Counted from the first letter of the stretch, positions 40,267 to 49,539 are shown. The stretch is DNA of 64,000 nt from PKWO01 sp036384915 (GCA_036384915.1 DASVLJ010000011.1:248001-312000), one strand, 5' to 3'. Numbers and translations are program-made. Notes: generated by a model not told the origin, from the sequence alone.

Positions 40267-41636
40267 CCAGCCGCAGACAATTTCTCTCCTCTTCCACGGC
40301 CGGCTTGATCGGCGCCGCCCTGGTTTCGCGCGCCGGCGCGGCAAGCCTGCCTGAAGCGCCGACGCGCGACCATGCCGAAACCGGCAAGCCCGAATCGCCC
40401 AAGTCAGGCCGGCCCTATCACCCGGTCGTTACCCTGAACGGCTGGTCGCTGCCCTGGCGCATGAACCAGGGCGTCAAGGAATTCCACCTGGTCGCCGAAC
40501 CGGTGGTGCGCGAAATCGCGCCGGGCATGCAGGCGAAGCTCTGGGGCTATAACGGGCAAAGCCCGGGGCCGACCATCGAAGTGGTCGAAGGCGACCGCGT
40601 GCGCATTTTCGTCACCAACAAATTGCCCGAAGCCACCAGCATCCACTGGCATGGCCAGCGCGTGCCAAACGGCATGGACGGCGTCTCCGGCTTGACGCAG
40701 CCGGCCATTCCGGTCGGTAAAACCTATGTCTACGAATTCGTAGCCCAGCGCGCCGGCACCTTCATGTACCACCCGCACGCCGACGACATGCTGCAAATGG
40801 CCATGGGCATGATGGGTTTCTGGGTGACGCATCCGCGCGATCCGGCCGAGCACAAGGTCGAGCGCGACTACGTAATGCTGTTGAATGCCTACGACATCGA
40901 TCCGGGCAGCTTCACCCCCAAGGTCAACACCATGCTCGACTTCAATCTCTGGACCATCAATTCGCGCGCCTTTCCCGGCATCGATGCCATGGTGGCCGGC
41001 CTGGGCGAGCGCGTGCGCATCCGCATGGGCAACCTGACCATGACCAACCACCCCATGCACCTGCACGGGCACTCTTTCGAGGTCAGTTGCACCGACGGCG
41101 GCTGGGTGCCCAGGAGCGCGCGCTGGCCCGAAGTATCCGTCGATATCGCGGTCGGCCAGATGCGCGCCATCGAATTCGTCGCCGATGCGCCCGGCGACTG
41201 GGCCTTCCATTGCCACAAGTCGCACCACACCATGGGCCCGATGGGCCACCAGGTGCCGACCATGCTGGGCGTGGACCAGCGCGCAGCCGTGGAGAAAATC
41301 AACCGCCTGGTTCCCGGCTATATGAGCATGGGAGAAAACGGCACCGACGACATGGGGGCCATGCACATGGGCCTGCCGGAAAACACACTACCCATGATGA
41401 CGGGCAACGGCCCCTTCGGCCCGATCGGCATGGGCGGCATGTTTACCACGCTCAAGGTGCGTGCGGGCTTACCGGCCGGCGATTATCGCGATCCTGGCGG
41501 GTATCGCCAGCCTGTCGGAACCTCCGCCCATATTTGGGACGGGGAAACGCCTGCCATCGAACGCGTATCGCAAAGTGAAGCCGCCGATCCCAAGGCAGCG
41601 TTGACCGTGCGCAAGCCGGTGACACACAGACATTAA
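40263..41636 (+). CDS. Tat-exported multicopper oxidase
   Basis: A 457-residue oxidase. The Tat signal is SRRQFLSSSTAGLIGAALV. All four copper-ligand motifs are present: HWHG, HPHADD, NHPMHLHGHSF and HCHKSHHTMG (type 1 Cys in the last). The late region is rich in Met, His and Gly (MGENGTDDMGAMHMGLPENT), a possible Cu(I) substrate site as in CueO and CopA. It would oxidise Cu(I) or organic electron donors in the periplasm. It is coupled to the TolC-like gene and followed by a small His/Cys protein. Confidence 0.92.
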   Translation: MTSRRQFLSSSTAGLIGAALVSRAGAASLPEAPTRDHAETGKPESPKSGRPYHPVVTLNGWSLPWRMNQGVKEFHLVAEPVVREIAPGMQAKLWGYNGQSPGPTIEVVEGDRVRIFVTNKLPEATSIHWHGQRVPNGMDGVSGLTQPAIPVGKTYVYEFVAQRAGTFMYHPHADDMLQMAMGMMGFWVTHPRDPAEHKVERDYVMLLNAYDIDPGSFTPKVNTMLDFNLWTINSRAFPGIDAMVAGLGERVRIRMGNLTMTNHPMHLHGHSFEVSCTDGGWVPRSARWPEVSVDIAVGQMRAIEFVADAPGDWAFHCHKSHHTMGPMGHQVPTMLGVDQRAAVEKINRLVPGYMSMGENGTDDMGAMHMGLPENTLPMMTGNGPFGPIGMGGMFTTLKVRAGLPAGDYRDPGGYRQPVGTSAHIWDGETPAIERVSQSEAADPKAALTVRKPVTHRH

Positions 41637-41694
41637 GGGGATTCTTTTGCTATCATAAGTGCCCTCAAAGCCGATCGGCGATGCCTGAACGATA

Positions 41695-42030
41695 ATGACA
41701 CTCCGGAGCCACAGCCTGCAGCATGCGCACGCGCAAAGCGCGCGCCGCGTCGCGCCCTGGCGCTTCTGGACCACCATCGTCACCATCGCCGCCTTCCTGA
41801 GCCTTTTGCTCGCGGCATCCAGCCACCATCATCTCAGCCAGGCCGAAGACCAGGATTGCGCGATTTGCAGCGTGGTTTCGCACAAGGTCAGCGATCCGCC
41901 GCCGGTCGCGCTGCCGCAGCTGGTGCTGGTGCTTCTCAATATTGCCCCCTTCCTGGCGTTTGCCGCGTGCAAGCCCCATCTTTCCCCGTCCCTGCTGCCG
42001 CCCGCCTGCGGTCCGCCTTCACGCCTCTGA
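41695..42030 (+). CDS. DUF2946-like small membrane protein (copper context)
   Basis: A 111-residue protein with one membrane segment (FWTTIVTIAAFLSLLLAAS), then HHHLSQAEDQDCAICSVVSHK, a His-triplet and CxxC combination seen in DUF2946-type proteins of metal-handling clusters. The rest contains another hydrophobic stretch (LVLVLLNIAPFLAFAAC). It sits between the multicopper oxidase and the TonB-dependent receptor, supporting a copper-related role. Confidence 0.7.
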   Translation: MTLRSHSLQHAHAQSARRVAPWRFWTTIVTIAAFLSLLLAASSHHHLSQAEDQDCAICSVVSHKVSDPPPVALPQLVLVLLNIAPFLAFAACKPHLSPSLLPPACGPPSRL

Positions 42031-42182
42031 TCCGCTTCGCCTGTACGCCTGACGGCACGTCCGGCGTACTTCCTGAACACCCATGGCAGAACGGCGGCGA
42101 TCCCGCCGTTTCGAGTTCGCCCGCACACTCGCCTGAGCAATGCGGCGAACCTGCCGATCTTTGAGGACTTATTGAGGACCTT

Positions 42183-44678
42183 ATGTCGCGCATTCCCGTA
42201 TTGCGCAAGCTGCCATTGATCGTGGCCGGCTTGTATGCCACAACCTTTGCCTCGTCCGTTTTCGCGGCGCCCTTGCAAACCGAAGTCAGAGACGCCCAGG
42301 GCAAGTTGCTGCCCAATACCATGGTCTGGGTCGTCACGCCGGCAGGTGCCGAAGTCGCCAAGACCACGACCGATGCCAAGGGCCTTGCCCATTTCGTCGA
42401 CATCGCGCCGGGCAAGTACCTGGTCGAAATCCGCGGCACGCGCGGCTTGGCCCTGACCAAGCCGGTCGATATTTCCGGCACCGCGCTTGTCTCGGTAGCG
42501 ATCGCCATGGACGCGGCACCTGCTGCACCGGTCGCCGCACCAGCTTCAGCCGCGGTCAAGGCGGCGCCCAAGGTCAATGCCGCACCGGCAGCCACGCCGT
42601 CCGCGGCAATACCCGAAACCGCGGATAGCGCTGCGGCATCGACTGACACGCAAACCGCCGCCCCCATCGAAATCACCACGACCCGGCTCAGAAGCGAGCG
42701 CGCCGAGCTCTCGCCCAAGATCGGCACCACGGTCTACACGATCGACATGCGCATGATAGACAGCATGGGCCAGGGCAGCGATACGCCATTTGACGACGTG
42801 CTGCTGCGCCTGCCCGGCGTCGATCAGGATTCCAAGGCATCCGGCAGCATCCACGTGCGCGACGACCACGGCAACGTGCAATACCGCGTCGACGGCGTGC
42901 AACTGCCGGAGAGCATTACCGGCTTCGGCCAGTCCATCGACACGCGCTTCATCCAGCAAGTCGATTTCGTCACCGGCGCCCTGCCCGCGCAATACGGTTT
43001 GCGCACCGCCGGCATCGTCGACATCACGACCAAGGAAGGCGACGTGGCCCCGGGCGGCCGCATCGGCATCCTGGCCGGCAGCCACAACGACTTTGAGCCG
43101 AGCGTGGAATTGTTCGGCAGCGAGGGCAATTTCAGTTATTACCTGTCGGGCAGCTATCTCTCGAACGAGCTCGGCATAGAAAACCCGTTGCCGACCAATA
43201 GCGCCCTGCACGACAGGACGCAGCAAAGCAAGTCCTTCGGCAGTCTGGCCTACCTGATCGACCCGGATACGCGCCTGGGCCTGCTGTTCGGCACCTATAG
43301 CGGGCATTTCCAGATCCCCGACAACCCGGACCAGTCGCCATCCTTTACCCTGGACGGCTATACTCCCGTCCCGTCTTCGCAGATCAATGAAAACCAGAGC
43401 GAGGTCAATCGTTTCTTGGTGCTCTCGTACCAGAAGAGCCTGGGCGATCTGAATTTCCAGGCATCGTTCTTCCATCAATATTCCGACCTGCACTACACGC
43501 CCGATACCAATGCCGACCTGGCCTACCTTGGCACCGCATCGGACACCATGCGTTCGAACGAGGCCAATGGCCTGCAATTCGACGCCGGCTACAAGCTCAA
43601 TGCCAGCCACACCGTGCGTGCCGGCATGGTCTATACGCGCCAAACTACGCAAAGCGACAACGTGGTGAGCGTCTTCCCGCTCGATGGTTCGGGCAATCCG
43701 CTTACCACACCGAAAACCATCGTCGATGATTCGGGCATGATAGGCGACATCGCCAGCCTTTACCTGCAGGACGAATGGCATATCAGCGATCCGCTGACCT
43801 TGAACTACGGCTTACGCTACGACCACGTGGATGCCTTCATCCGCGAACAGCAATGGAGCCCGCGCCTGAACCTGGCCTGGAAAGCGACGGGCACCACTTC
43901 GCTGCACGCCGGCTATTCGCGCTACTTCACGCCGCCGCCGCAAGAGCTGGCGGCGCAAAGCAGCATCAACCTCTACACCAACACCACCAACGCGGCGAGC
44001 GTGCCGGTGTCGGACCAGGTGCGGGCCGAGCGTACCAATTATTTCGACTTCGGCCTAAGCCAGAAGGTCGGTGCCAACCTGACCCTGAACGCCGACACTT
44101 ACTACAAGAAGATCCACAACCTGATAGACGAAGGCCAGTTCGGCCAGGCCGTGATCCTCTCGCCGTTCAACTACGAGTTCGGCTATGCCAAGGGCCTGGA
44201 ACTTTCCGGCCTGTACGCTACCAAGACCTGGGGCGGCTTCTTGAACGTGACGCTGGAAAAGGCGCAGGGCCAGCACATCATCTCGGGCCAATCGCTGTTC
44301 CAGCCCGACGAGCTGGCCTATATCGCCAACCACTACATCTATCTCGACCACGATCAGAAACTGACCATCTCCGGCGGCGTGCACTACAACTTCGGCGATT
44401 CGCAAGCCAGCACCGACTTCCTCTACGGCAGCGGCTTGCGCAACACGCCGGCCGGCGGTGCGCCAAACTCGACGGAGTTACCCGCTCATACCAGCGTCAA
44501 TGCCTCGCTGACGCATACGTGGAAGAACACCGGCTTCGGCACCGTCGAAGGGAGGCTCTCCGTAGTCAACCTGTTCAACAAGTCCTACCTGTTGCGCGAC
44601 GGCACGGGTGTAGGTGTGGGCGCGCCGCAATACGGCGCGACGCGCACATTCTACGCCGGCATTTCGACGAGCTTCTGA
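42183..44678 (+). CDS. TonB-dependent outer-membrane receptor
   Basis: An 831-residue receptor. After the signal peptide (ending FAAPL) a carboxypeptidase-regulatory-like domain (about 30-110) and an Ala/Pro-rich linker lead to the plug (about 170-290: EITTTRLRSERAE, DDVLLRLPGVDQD, YRVDGVQLPESITGFGQSID). A 22-strand barrel follows and ends in the Phe-terminated FYAGISTSF, the usual BAM signal. The ligand is unknown; the copper-type neighbours suggest a metal complex. A doubled ribosome-site motif (TTGAGGACTTA, TTGAGGACCTTA) sits directly upstream. Confidence 0.9.
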   Translation: MSRIPVLRKLPLIVAGLYATTFASSVFAAPLQTEVRDAQGKLLPNTMVWVVTPAGAEVAKTTTDAKGLAHFVDIAPGKYLVEIRGTRGLALTKPVDISGTALVSVAIAMDAAPAAPVAAPASAAVKAAPKVNAAPAATPSAAIPETADSAAASTDTQTAAPIEITTTRLRSERAELSPKIGTTVYTIDMRMIDSMGQGSDTPFDDVLLRLPGVDQDSKASGSIHVRDDHGNVQYRVDGVQLPESITGFGQSIDTRFIQQVDFVTGALPAQYGLRTAGIVDITTKEGDVAPGGRIGILAGSHNDFEPSVELFGSEGNFSYYLSGSYLSNELGIENPLPTNSALHDRTQQSKSFGSLAYLIDPDTRLGLLFGTYSGHFQIPDNPDQSPSFTLDGYTPVPSSQINENQSEVNRFLVLSYQKSLGDLNFQASFFHQYSDLHYTPDTNADLAYLGTASDTMRSNEANGLQFDAGYKLNASHTVRAGMVYTRQTTQSDNVVSVFPLDGSGNPLTTPKTIVDDSGMIGDIASLYLQDEWHISDPLTLNYGLRYDHVDAFIREQQWSPRLNLAWKATGTTSLHAGYSRYFTPPPQELAAQSSINLYTNTTNAASVPVSDQVRAERTNYFDFGLSQKVGANLTLNADTYYKKIHNLIDEGQFGQAVILSPFNYEFGYAKGLELSGLYATKTWGGFLNVTLEKAQGQHIISGQSLFQPDELAYIANHYIYLDHDQKLTISGGVHYNFGDSQASTDFLYGSGLRNTPAGGAPNSTELPAHTSVNASLTHTWKNTGFGTVEGRLSVVNLFNKSYLLRDGTGVGVGAPQYGATRTFYAGISTSF

Positions 44679-44685
44679 TTGTCCA

Positions 44686-44714
44686 GCGGACATCCGGCAT
44701 GAACGGATGTCCGC
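44686..44714. terminator. Perfect 11-bp stem-loop after the TonB receptor gene
   Basis: GCGGACATCCG-(gcatgaa)-CGGATGTCCGC with no T tract. It ends 2 bp before a TACAAT that may be the next gene's -10. Confidence 0.55.
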
Positions 44715-44750
44715 GCTACAATGAGCCCGTTTCCGACTTCATCGCACCGC

Positions 44751-45605
44751 ATGGCGCACCACTATCGCGGCAAACATAATTGGCTTTCGCGCCGCTTTGG
44801 CGAGCGCGTGATCGATCTCGCTATGCTGGGCGGATTCGTTGCGGCAGTCAGCCATGCCTTCGGCTTGCACGGCAAGCTGAGCGTAGCACGCCATCAATTC
44901 ACTCTCCCTCTGGAGCGGCGCCTGCACAAGCCGCTACGCATCGCCTTTGCCTCGGATTTTCACGCCGGGCCAACCACGCACCCCACACTGTTCCGCGACC
45001 TGTTTCATGCCATTGCGCAGGAAGAACCCGATCTCTTGCTGCTCGGTGGAGATTTCGTATCCTGCAAGGCTGAATACGCCGAGGCTTTCGCCGGCGATCT
45101 GGCCGCTTGCAAGCCGGCACTGGGAAAATTCGCAGTATTCGGCAATCACGATCTGTGGGTCGACGACCGGAAGCTGACGAACATGCTCGAACAAGCCGGC
45201 ATCAGCCTGCTGATCAACCGCAACCTCCGCCTGCCTGCTCCTTTTGATGCGGTATCGCTATGCGGGATAGACGATCCCTGGGCCGGCGAACCCGACGTCG
45301 AAGCTGCATTCCATGAAGCCCAGCCGACACGCATTTTCCTGACCCATGCGCCGGACGGCCTGCTCTTCACCAAGGACAAACGCTTCGACCTCGCCTTCGC
45401 CGGCCATACCCATGGCGGACAGATCGTGCCGCCGAACGGCAAGCCCATGGTGTTGCCGCACGGCCCCTTGAGCCGCAGCTACCCTTACGGCCGCTTCGAT
45501 CTGGAACAACAAGCCGCGCTGATCGTCAGCCGTGGCGTGGGCTGCAGCACACTGCCGGTGCGCATCAATGCCGATCCGGAATTGGTCATCTGCACGCTGA
45601 GCTGA
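44751..45605 (+). CDS. Membrane-anchored metallophosphoesterase (YkuE/YaeI-like)
   Basis: A 284-residue protein from the ATG at 44751; an ATG at 44721 is in frame, but it overlaps a TACAAT promoter-like hexamer. N-terminal hydrophobic segment LAMLGGFVAAVSHAFGL anchors it. Metal-binding motifs are in order: SDFHAG, GGDFV, GNHDLW, LTHAPDG and GHTHGGQ. The YaeI branch removes a phosphate from lipid A precursors (UDP-diacylglucosamine pyrophosphate or related) or other membrane substrates; the exact substrate is not shown. Confidence 0.87.
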   Translation: MAHHYRGKHNWLSRRFGERVIDLAMLGGFVAAVSHAFGLHGKLSVARHQFTLPLERRLHKPLRIAFASDFHAGPTTHPTLFRDLFHAIAQEEPDLLLLGGDFVSCKAEYAEAFAGDLAACKPALGKFAVFGNHDLWVDDRKLTNMLEQAGISLLINRNLRLPAPFDAVSLCGIDDPWAGEPDVEAAFHEAQPTRIFLTHAPDGLLFTKDKRFDLAFAGHTHGGQIVPPNGKPMVLPHGPLSRSYPYGRFDLEQQAALIVSRGVGCSTLPVRINADPELVICTLS

Positions 45606-45641
45606 GCATGCCCCTGGCAATGTGCGGGCATTGCTGCGGCA

Positions 45642-46397
45642 TCAGCGTAGGAACATCCAGATCGTCAACACCACGCCGACCGCAACCACAAACAGACGCA
45701 GAGCCTTTTCCGGCAAGCGGTGCATCAGCGCGCCGCCGACGACACTGCCGGCCACGGCGCCGATGCCGAGTGCAATGACGGCCGGCCAATCGACCTTGCT
45801 GGAAAAGGCGAAGATCAACACAGCCGAGGCATTCATCGCCATCGCCAGCACGTTCTTGGTACCGATCGAGGTGCGCACGGCCTGCCCGGCGATGGTAAGC
45901 GCCGCCAGCATGAGGAAGCCGATGCCGCCGCCGAAATAGCCGCCGTAGACGGCAATCGCTCCCTGAATCGCCATCAGCAGCCAGGCCGGCATGCCGGCAG
46001 CGGCATTCAAGGGTTTGCTGCGGAAGCTGCCCCAGGTGAAAACGGCGGTGGCGAACAGGATCAACCACGGCACGAGGCGGGCGAAGAACGATGCGGGCGT
46101 ATAGAGCAACAGCAAGGCGCCCACCACGCCGCCGATCACGCTGATAATGAACAGCGTGCGAAACTTGAGCGGCCCCACGCCGTCGGCCACGTCGCGGCTG
46201 CTCCACGCCATGTTGACCTGGCTCGGGAACAGCGCGAGGGTGGAGGTGATGTTGGCGGCAAGCGGGTCGAGCCCGACCAGCAGCAATGCCGGAAACGTAA
46301 TGAACGACCCGCCGCCGGCCAGCGTGTTTTGCGTGCCGGCGTACAGGCCGGCCAAGCCGACAAGGATGAACAGGTGCAGGTCGAGCGCGCTATGCAA
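45642..46397 (-). CDS. TauE/SafE-family sulfite or organosulfonate exporter-like permease
   Basis: A 251-residue protein with eight hydrophobic segments. The N-terminal GLAGLYAGTQNTLAGGGSFITFP (GGG loop) and the repeat in the second half GGYFGGGIGFLMLAALTI are the TauE/SafE signatures. Family members move sulfite, sulfoacetate or taurine-derived anions; substrate here unknown. Confidence 0.88.
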   Translation of the reverse strand: MHSALDLHLFILVGLAGLYAGTQNTLAGGGSFITFPALLLVGLDPLAANITSTLALFPSQVNMAWSSRDVADGVGPLKFRTLFIISVIGGVVGALLLLYTPASFFARLVPWLILFATAVFTWGSFRSKPLNAAAGMPAWLLMAIQGAIAVYGGYFGGGIGFLMLAALTIAGQAVRTSIGTKNVLAMAMNASAVLIFAFSSKVDWPAVIALGIGAVAGSVVGGALMHRLPEKALRLFVVAVGVVLTIWMFLR

Positions 46398-46445
46398 GGC
46401 CGCCCCTTGCGCACGCGCGCAATACGACGTTCGGCATGGCTGTAC

Positions 46446-46730
46446 TCAGCGCGCAGGGGCGGTCGGGACAGCGGGGGCCGGCTGGCCCGTTGCAGGTTGG
46501 GCATTGGCTTGAGCGGCAGCAGCCTGCTGCCTGGCCTTTTCTTCCTTATCCTTTTTCTTGGCCATTTCATGCCCGACGACACAACCCGCGACTGCACCGG
46601 CAACGGCATGGTGTCCCGCCACATGGCCGGCCACACCGCCTACGACCGCACCCTTGATGCAGCCCTTGGCTTCGGCCAGTCCCGGCAAAAGAAAAGCTGC
46701 GGCCAATAGGAGAGCGAATGATGATTTCAT
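46446..46730 (-). CDS. Small exported glycine-zipper protein
   Basis: A 94-residue protein with a signal peptide (MKSSFALLLAAAFLLPGLAEA). A short glycine-zipper segment (KGAVVGGVAGHVAGHHAVAGAVAG) can insert in or pass a membrane; the tail is Lys/Glu-rich then Ala/Gln/Pro-rich. It resembles small outer-membrane-associated glycine-zipper proteins such as SlyB-type relatives but is shorter. Function unknown. Confidence 0.72.
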   Translation of the reverse strand: MKSSFALLLAAAFLLPGLAEAKGCIKGAVVGGVAGHVAGHHAVAGAVAGCVVGHEMAKKKDKEEKARQQAAAAQANAQPATGQPAPAVPTAPAR

Positions 46731-46866
46731 GTTGAATTTCCCTTAAATTGAGTAACCCCGCCTTGCGCATAGTTTATGGGTTTTCATGGGACCTTGCTTG
46801 CCATGGCTCACGTGCGGCCCCATTCGCGCTATCATGGAAGCGACACTGACTTTCAGTCATTCCGCC

Positions 46867-47724
46867 ATGACCGACAAAAGCAACGAATTCCAATTCATCG
46901 AAGATTTGACGGCCGAACTGTCGACCAAGGAACTGGTGTTCCCGACTTCGCTCAACGTGACGATGAAGATTCGCCACGCGCTCAATTCGCCCGACATTTC
47001 GAACGACGCCGTTGCCCGCATCGTCGGGGCCGAACCGGTACTGTCGGCCTATATCCTGCGCCTGGCCAATTCGGCGATGTTCAACCAGACCGGCACCCCC
47101 TTCACCGATTTGCGCAAGGCCACAATGCGCCTGGGACATTCGATGGTGCGCAACGTCGCCATTTCGGTCGGCATGAAGCAACTGGTGCAAAGCAAGTCCT
47201 CGGCCGAAATCCCCAAGGAGATCGACGGCTTGTGGAAGCGTTGCATACGGATTTCGGCACTCTCCTACGTCATCGCGCGGCGCATGACGCGCGTCAACCC
47301 CGATACGGCCATGATGGCCGGCCTCCTGCTCAACATCGGCAAGTTCTATATCCTCAATCGCGCCCATGCCTATAACGCGCTGTTCGGCGACGAATCCGCA
47401 CTGTGGGAACTGATCGACCGATGGCATGCCAATATCGGCACTGCCATCCTGGAAAGCTGGGAAGTGCCCGAGGAAATCAGCAATGCCGTGTTGAATGGTT
47501 CCGACCCGGGCTACACGCACCGCGGCGCCGCCGATTTGACCGACGTGGTCTTGACCGCGGATTTCCTCGACGGCAAATTCTATTCGGGCATGGGCGGTGA
47601 GGAAACGGAATGGGGCGACCTGCCGCCCGCGATGGCCGTGCTCGATCTCGACTACGACAAGAGCAAGGCGCTGATCGACGATACGCGCGACGAGCTGGCC
47701 CTCATCTTCCAGGCGATCGCTTAG
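46867..47724 (+). CDS. HDOD-domain signalling protein
   Basis: A 285-residue protein. The ATG at 46867 is preferred because a TATCAT -10-like hexamer at 46830-46835 overlaps the alternative ATG at 46834. The HDOD domain spans about 15-220: LVFPTSLNVTMKIRHALNSPDI, ISNDAVARIVGAEPVLSAYILRLANSA-like order, DLRKATMRLG and AGLLLNIGKFYILNRA. It lacks a full HD phosphohydrolase motif, as usual for HDOD, so it is likely a scaffold in c-di-GMP or chemotaxis-type signalling. The stop codon coincides with the end of the palindromic element. Confidence 0.87.
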   Translation: MTDKSNEFQFIEDLTAELSTKELVFPTSLNVTMKIRHALNSPDISNDAVARIVGAEPVLSAYILRLANSAMFNQTGTPFTDLRKATMRLGHSMVRNVAISVGMKQLVQSKSSAEIPKEIDGLWKRCIRISALSYVIARRMTRVNPDTAMMAGLLLNIGKFYILNRAHAYNALFGDESALWELIDRWHANIGTAILESWEVPEEISNAVLNGSDPGYTHRGAADLTDVVLTADFLDGKFYSGMGGEETEWGDLPPAMAVLDLDYDKSKALIDDTRDELALIFQAIA

Positions 47725-47888
47725 CAGCCTGTCGGACTTAAGGAATCGAAGCGAAAAAATGGCTGGGCGAGCACAGATTTTGCCGATTTTTTTGCGTCAA
47801 TAGCGGGACTATTGACCAAAAAATCGGTGAAATATGGGCTGGCCAGGCATTTTTGCAGCCGATTTCCCTTAAGTCCGACAGGCTGCTA
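47722..47888. mobile_element. 167-bp palindromic MITE-like element
   Basis: Exact 22-bp terminal inverted repeats (47722-47743 and 47867-47888; the ends read TAGCAGCCTGTCGGACTTA... and its complement). The interior is also roughly palindromic, with central GTCAATAG-N5-CTATTGAC (47796-47816). No coding capacity. The outermost TA on each side may be a target-site duplication, as made by IS630/mariner-type transposition. The element lies exactly between the stop codons of two convergent genes. Confidence 0.8.
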
Positions 47889-48689
47889 GTCATCAGGCAA
47901 GATAACCGGAGGCATATCGGGAATTTCCTCCTCCAGCGACACGATGCGGTTGCGCCCCTCGCTCTTGGCTTGCTGCAGCGCCTTCTCGGCACGCTGGATC
48001 ATGGTTTCCGCCGTATCGCTCACGGCATTGGTGGTGATACCGGCGGAAAAGGTCAGCTTCAAATCCGGCGCGATGTGATCCCAGTTGACGGCGTCGATCG
48101 CCTTCGTCAGGCGGTTCATGGCGATCATGCCGTGATCGAGCCAGGTGGCCGGCAGCACGATGCCGAACTCTTCCCCGCCGAGGCGGCCGAACCGGTCCAG
48201 CGCGCGCAACAGCTTGATCGAGGCGTCGGACATCGTCTTCAATACCATGTCGCCGGCCGTACTGCCGAATTTGTCGTTGACCGCGCGGAAGTGGTCGAGG
48301 TCGACGATGGCGAAGCAGAACGGATGGCCGGTGCGCTTGGCGCGCAACAGCTCCCATTCCAGTGTTTCCACCAGCGCACGCCGGTTCAATGCCCCCGTCA
48401 AAGCGTCATGATTGCCGAGGGCATCGATCCTGGCCAGCGCACGCGCCAGTTCGGTATTGGCATGATGCATGCGCTCCTGAATTTCGCGATGCTGCAAACG
48501 CAGATAGATGCCGACGGCCAGCAAAGCCGAGAGCGAGGCGCAGATCACCAGCATCTGGGCGTCGGATATCGCCGGCCCGAGAAAATTATTCAAGACCACG
48601 CGTGTGGCGATACTGGCAGCCACTGTTGCGATGGCCCAGCGCACGAAAAATTGCAGCAGGAGTTCCGAACCGGCTTGACGTTCTTGCAT
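47886..48689 (-). CDS. Membrane diguanylate cyclase
   Basis: A 267-residue GGDEF protein. Two hydrophobic segments (WAIATVAASIATRVVL and MLVICASLSALLAVGIYL) lead, through a short helix, to the GGDEF domain (about 90-255) with the active GGEEF at 171-175 and IVDLDHFRAVND. RALD at 162-165 is the RxxD inhibitory site five residues upstream. It makes c-di-GMP and is probably feedback-inhibited. The stop TAG is inside the palindromic element. Confidence 0.9.
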   Translation of the reverse strand: MQERQAGSELLLQFFVRWAIATVAASIATRVVLNNFLGPAISDAQMLVICASLSALLAVGIYLRLQHREIQERMHHANTELARALARIDALGNHDALTGALNRRALVETLEWELLRAKRTGHPFCFAIVDLDHFRAVNDKFGSTAGDMVLKTMSDASIKLLRALDRFGRLGGEEFGIVLPATWLDHGMIAMNRLTKAIDAVNWDHIAPDLKLTFSAGITTNAVSDTAETMIQRAEKALQQAKSEGRNRIVSLEEEIPDMPPVILPDD

Positions 48690-48836
48690 AAAAGCGCCCG
48701 AAAATGGTGGAAAAGTACCCCCGACGCCGGCATAGGTGCCGGCAGGGATGCAAAACCGATCATAAGGTATTTTCGGGCCTTGTCTATCGAAGCGGCGTCA
48801 AAAAATTACATTAGGACAACACTCGTTGGGCATCAA

Positions 48837-49481
48837 TCAGGTATTGATGCTGCGCTTGACGAAAAACAAGGCCGTACCCACCGCCATCAGCACGCTGCCA
48901 AAGAAGCGGTTTTGCCTTTGCACCATTTTCTGGTCGCGGAAGAAGCGCTGCATGGAGGATGCCGCAAACGCGTAACCGTGCATGACCATCAAGTCCACCG
49001 TCACCATGGTCACACCCATGACGAATAATTGCGGCAGCAAGGGCGCATCGTGGGCGATGAATTGCGGCAGCACCGCCACCATGAAGATGATGCCTTTGGG
49101 ATTGGTGGCGTTGGTCAGGAAGCCGGTCAGCACGCGGCGGCGCAGGCTGGGCATGCCGTTCGCAAGCGGATGCGGCGCCTCTTCCGGCCCGACGGCGGTC
49201 TTGGCGCGGAATTGCATGAAGCCCAGGTAGATCAGGTAGAGTGCGCCGACGATCTTGACGATATTGAACGCAAGTTGCGAAGCCAGCAGCAAGGAACCGA
49301 CGCCGGCGCCCGCAATGCCCAAAATCAGCAGCAAGCCGGCTTCCAGGCCCACAATGGTGCCGCTGGTGCGTTTGACACCGTAAGACAGGCCATGCGACAT
49401 GCAGAGAACGGCGCCGGAACCGGGAGAAACCGCGATGATGCAGGAAGCGACGAAGAAAGTGAGCCAGGTGGAGAGTGCCAT
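48837..49481 (-). CDS. LysE/RhtB-family exporter
   Basis: A 214-residue membrane protein from the ATG at 49481; the frame extends further upstream across the next gene, but that part is antisense. Six hydrophobic segments; signature VSPGSGAVLCMSHGLSYG and LTNATNPKGIIFMVAVLPQFI. It is only distantly similar to the exporter at 28313-28957. Substrate unknown. Opposite C-termini with the diguanylate cyclase are not shared; a 147-bp gap separates them. Confidence 0.87.
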   Translation of the reverse strand: MALSTWLTFFVASCIIAVSPGSGAVLCMSHGLSYGVKRTSGTIVGLEAGLLLILGIAGAGVGSLLLASQLAFNIVKIVGALYLIYLGFMQFRAKTAVGPEEAPHPLANGMPSLRRRVLTGFLTNATNPKGIIFMVAVLPQFIAHDAPLLPQLFVMGVTMVTVDLMVMHGYAFAASSMQRFFRDQKMVQRQNRFFGSVLMAVGTALFFVKRSINT

Positions 49482-49539
49482 GAAGAGACCAGGATGAACG
49501 ACAAGCACCATGATATCAAGTCGCCGCATTTTCCGCAGA

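Noticed and set aside
42546..43781. 411-codon bottom-strand frame inside the TonB receptor gene
   Set aside because: Antisense shadow; the receptor shows full plug, barrel and terminal Phe.
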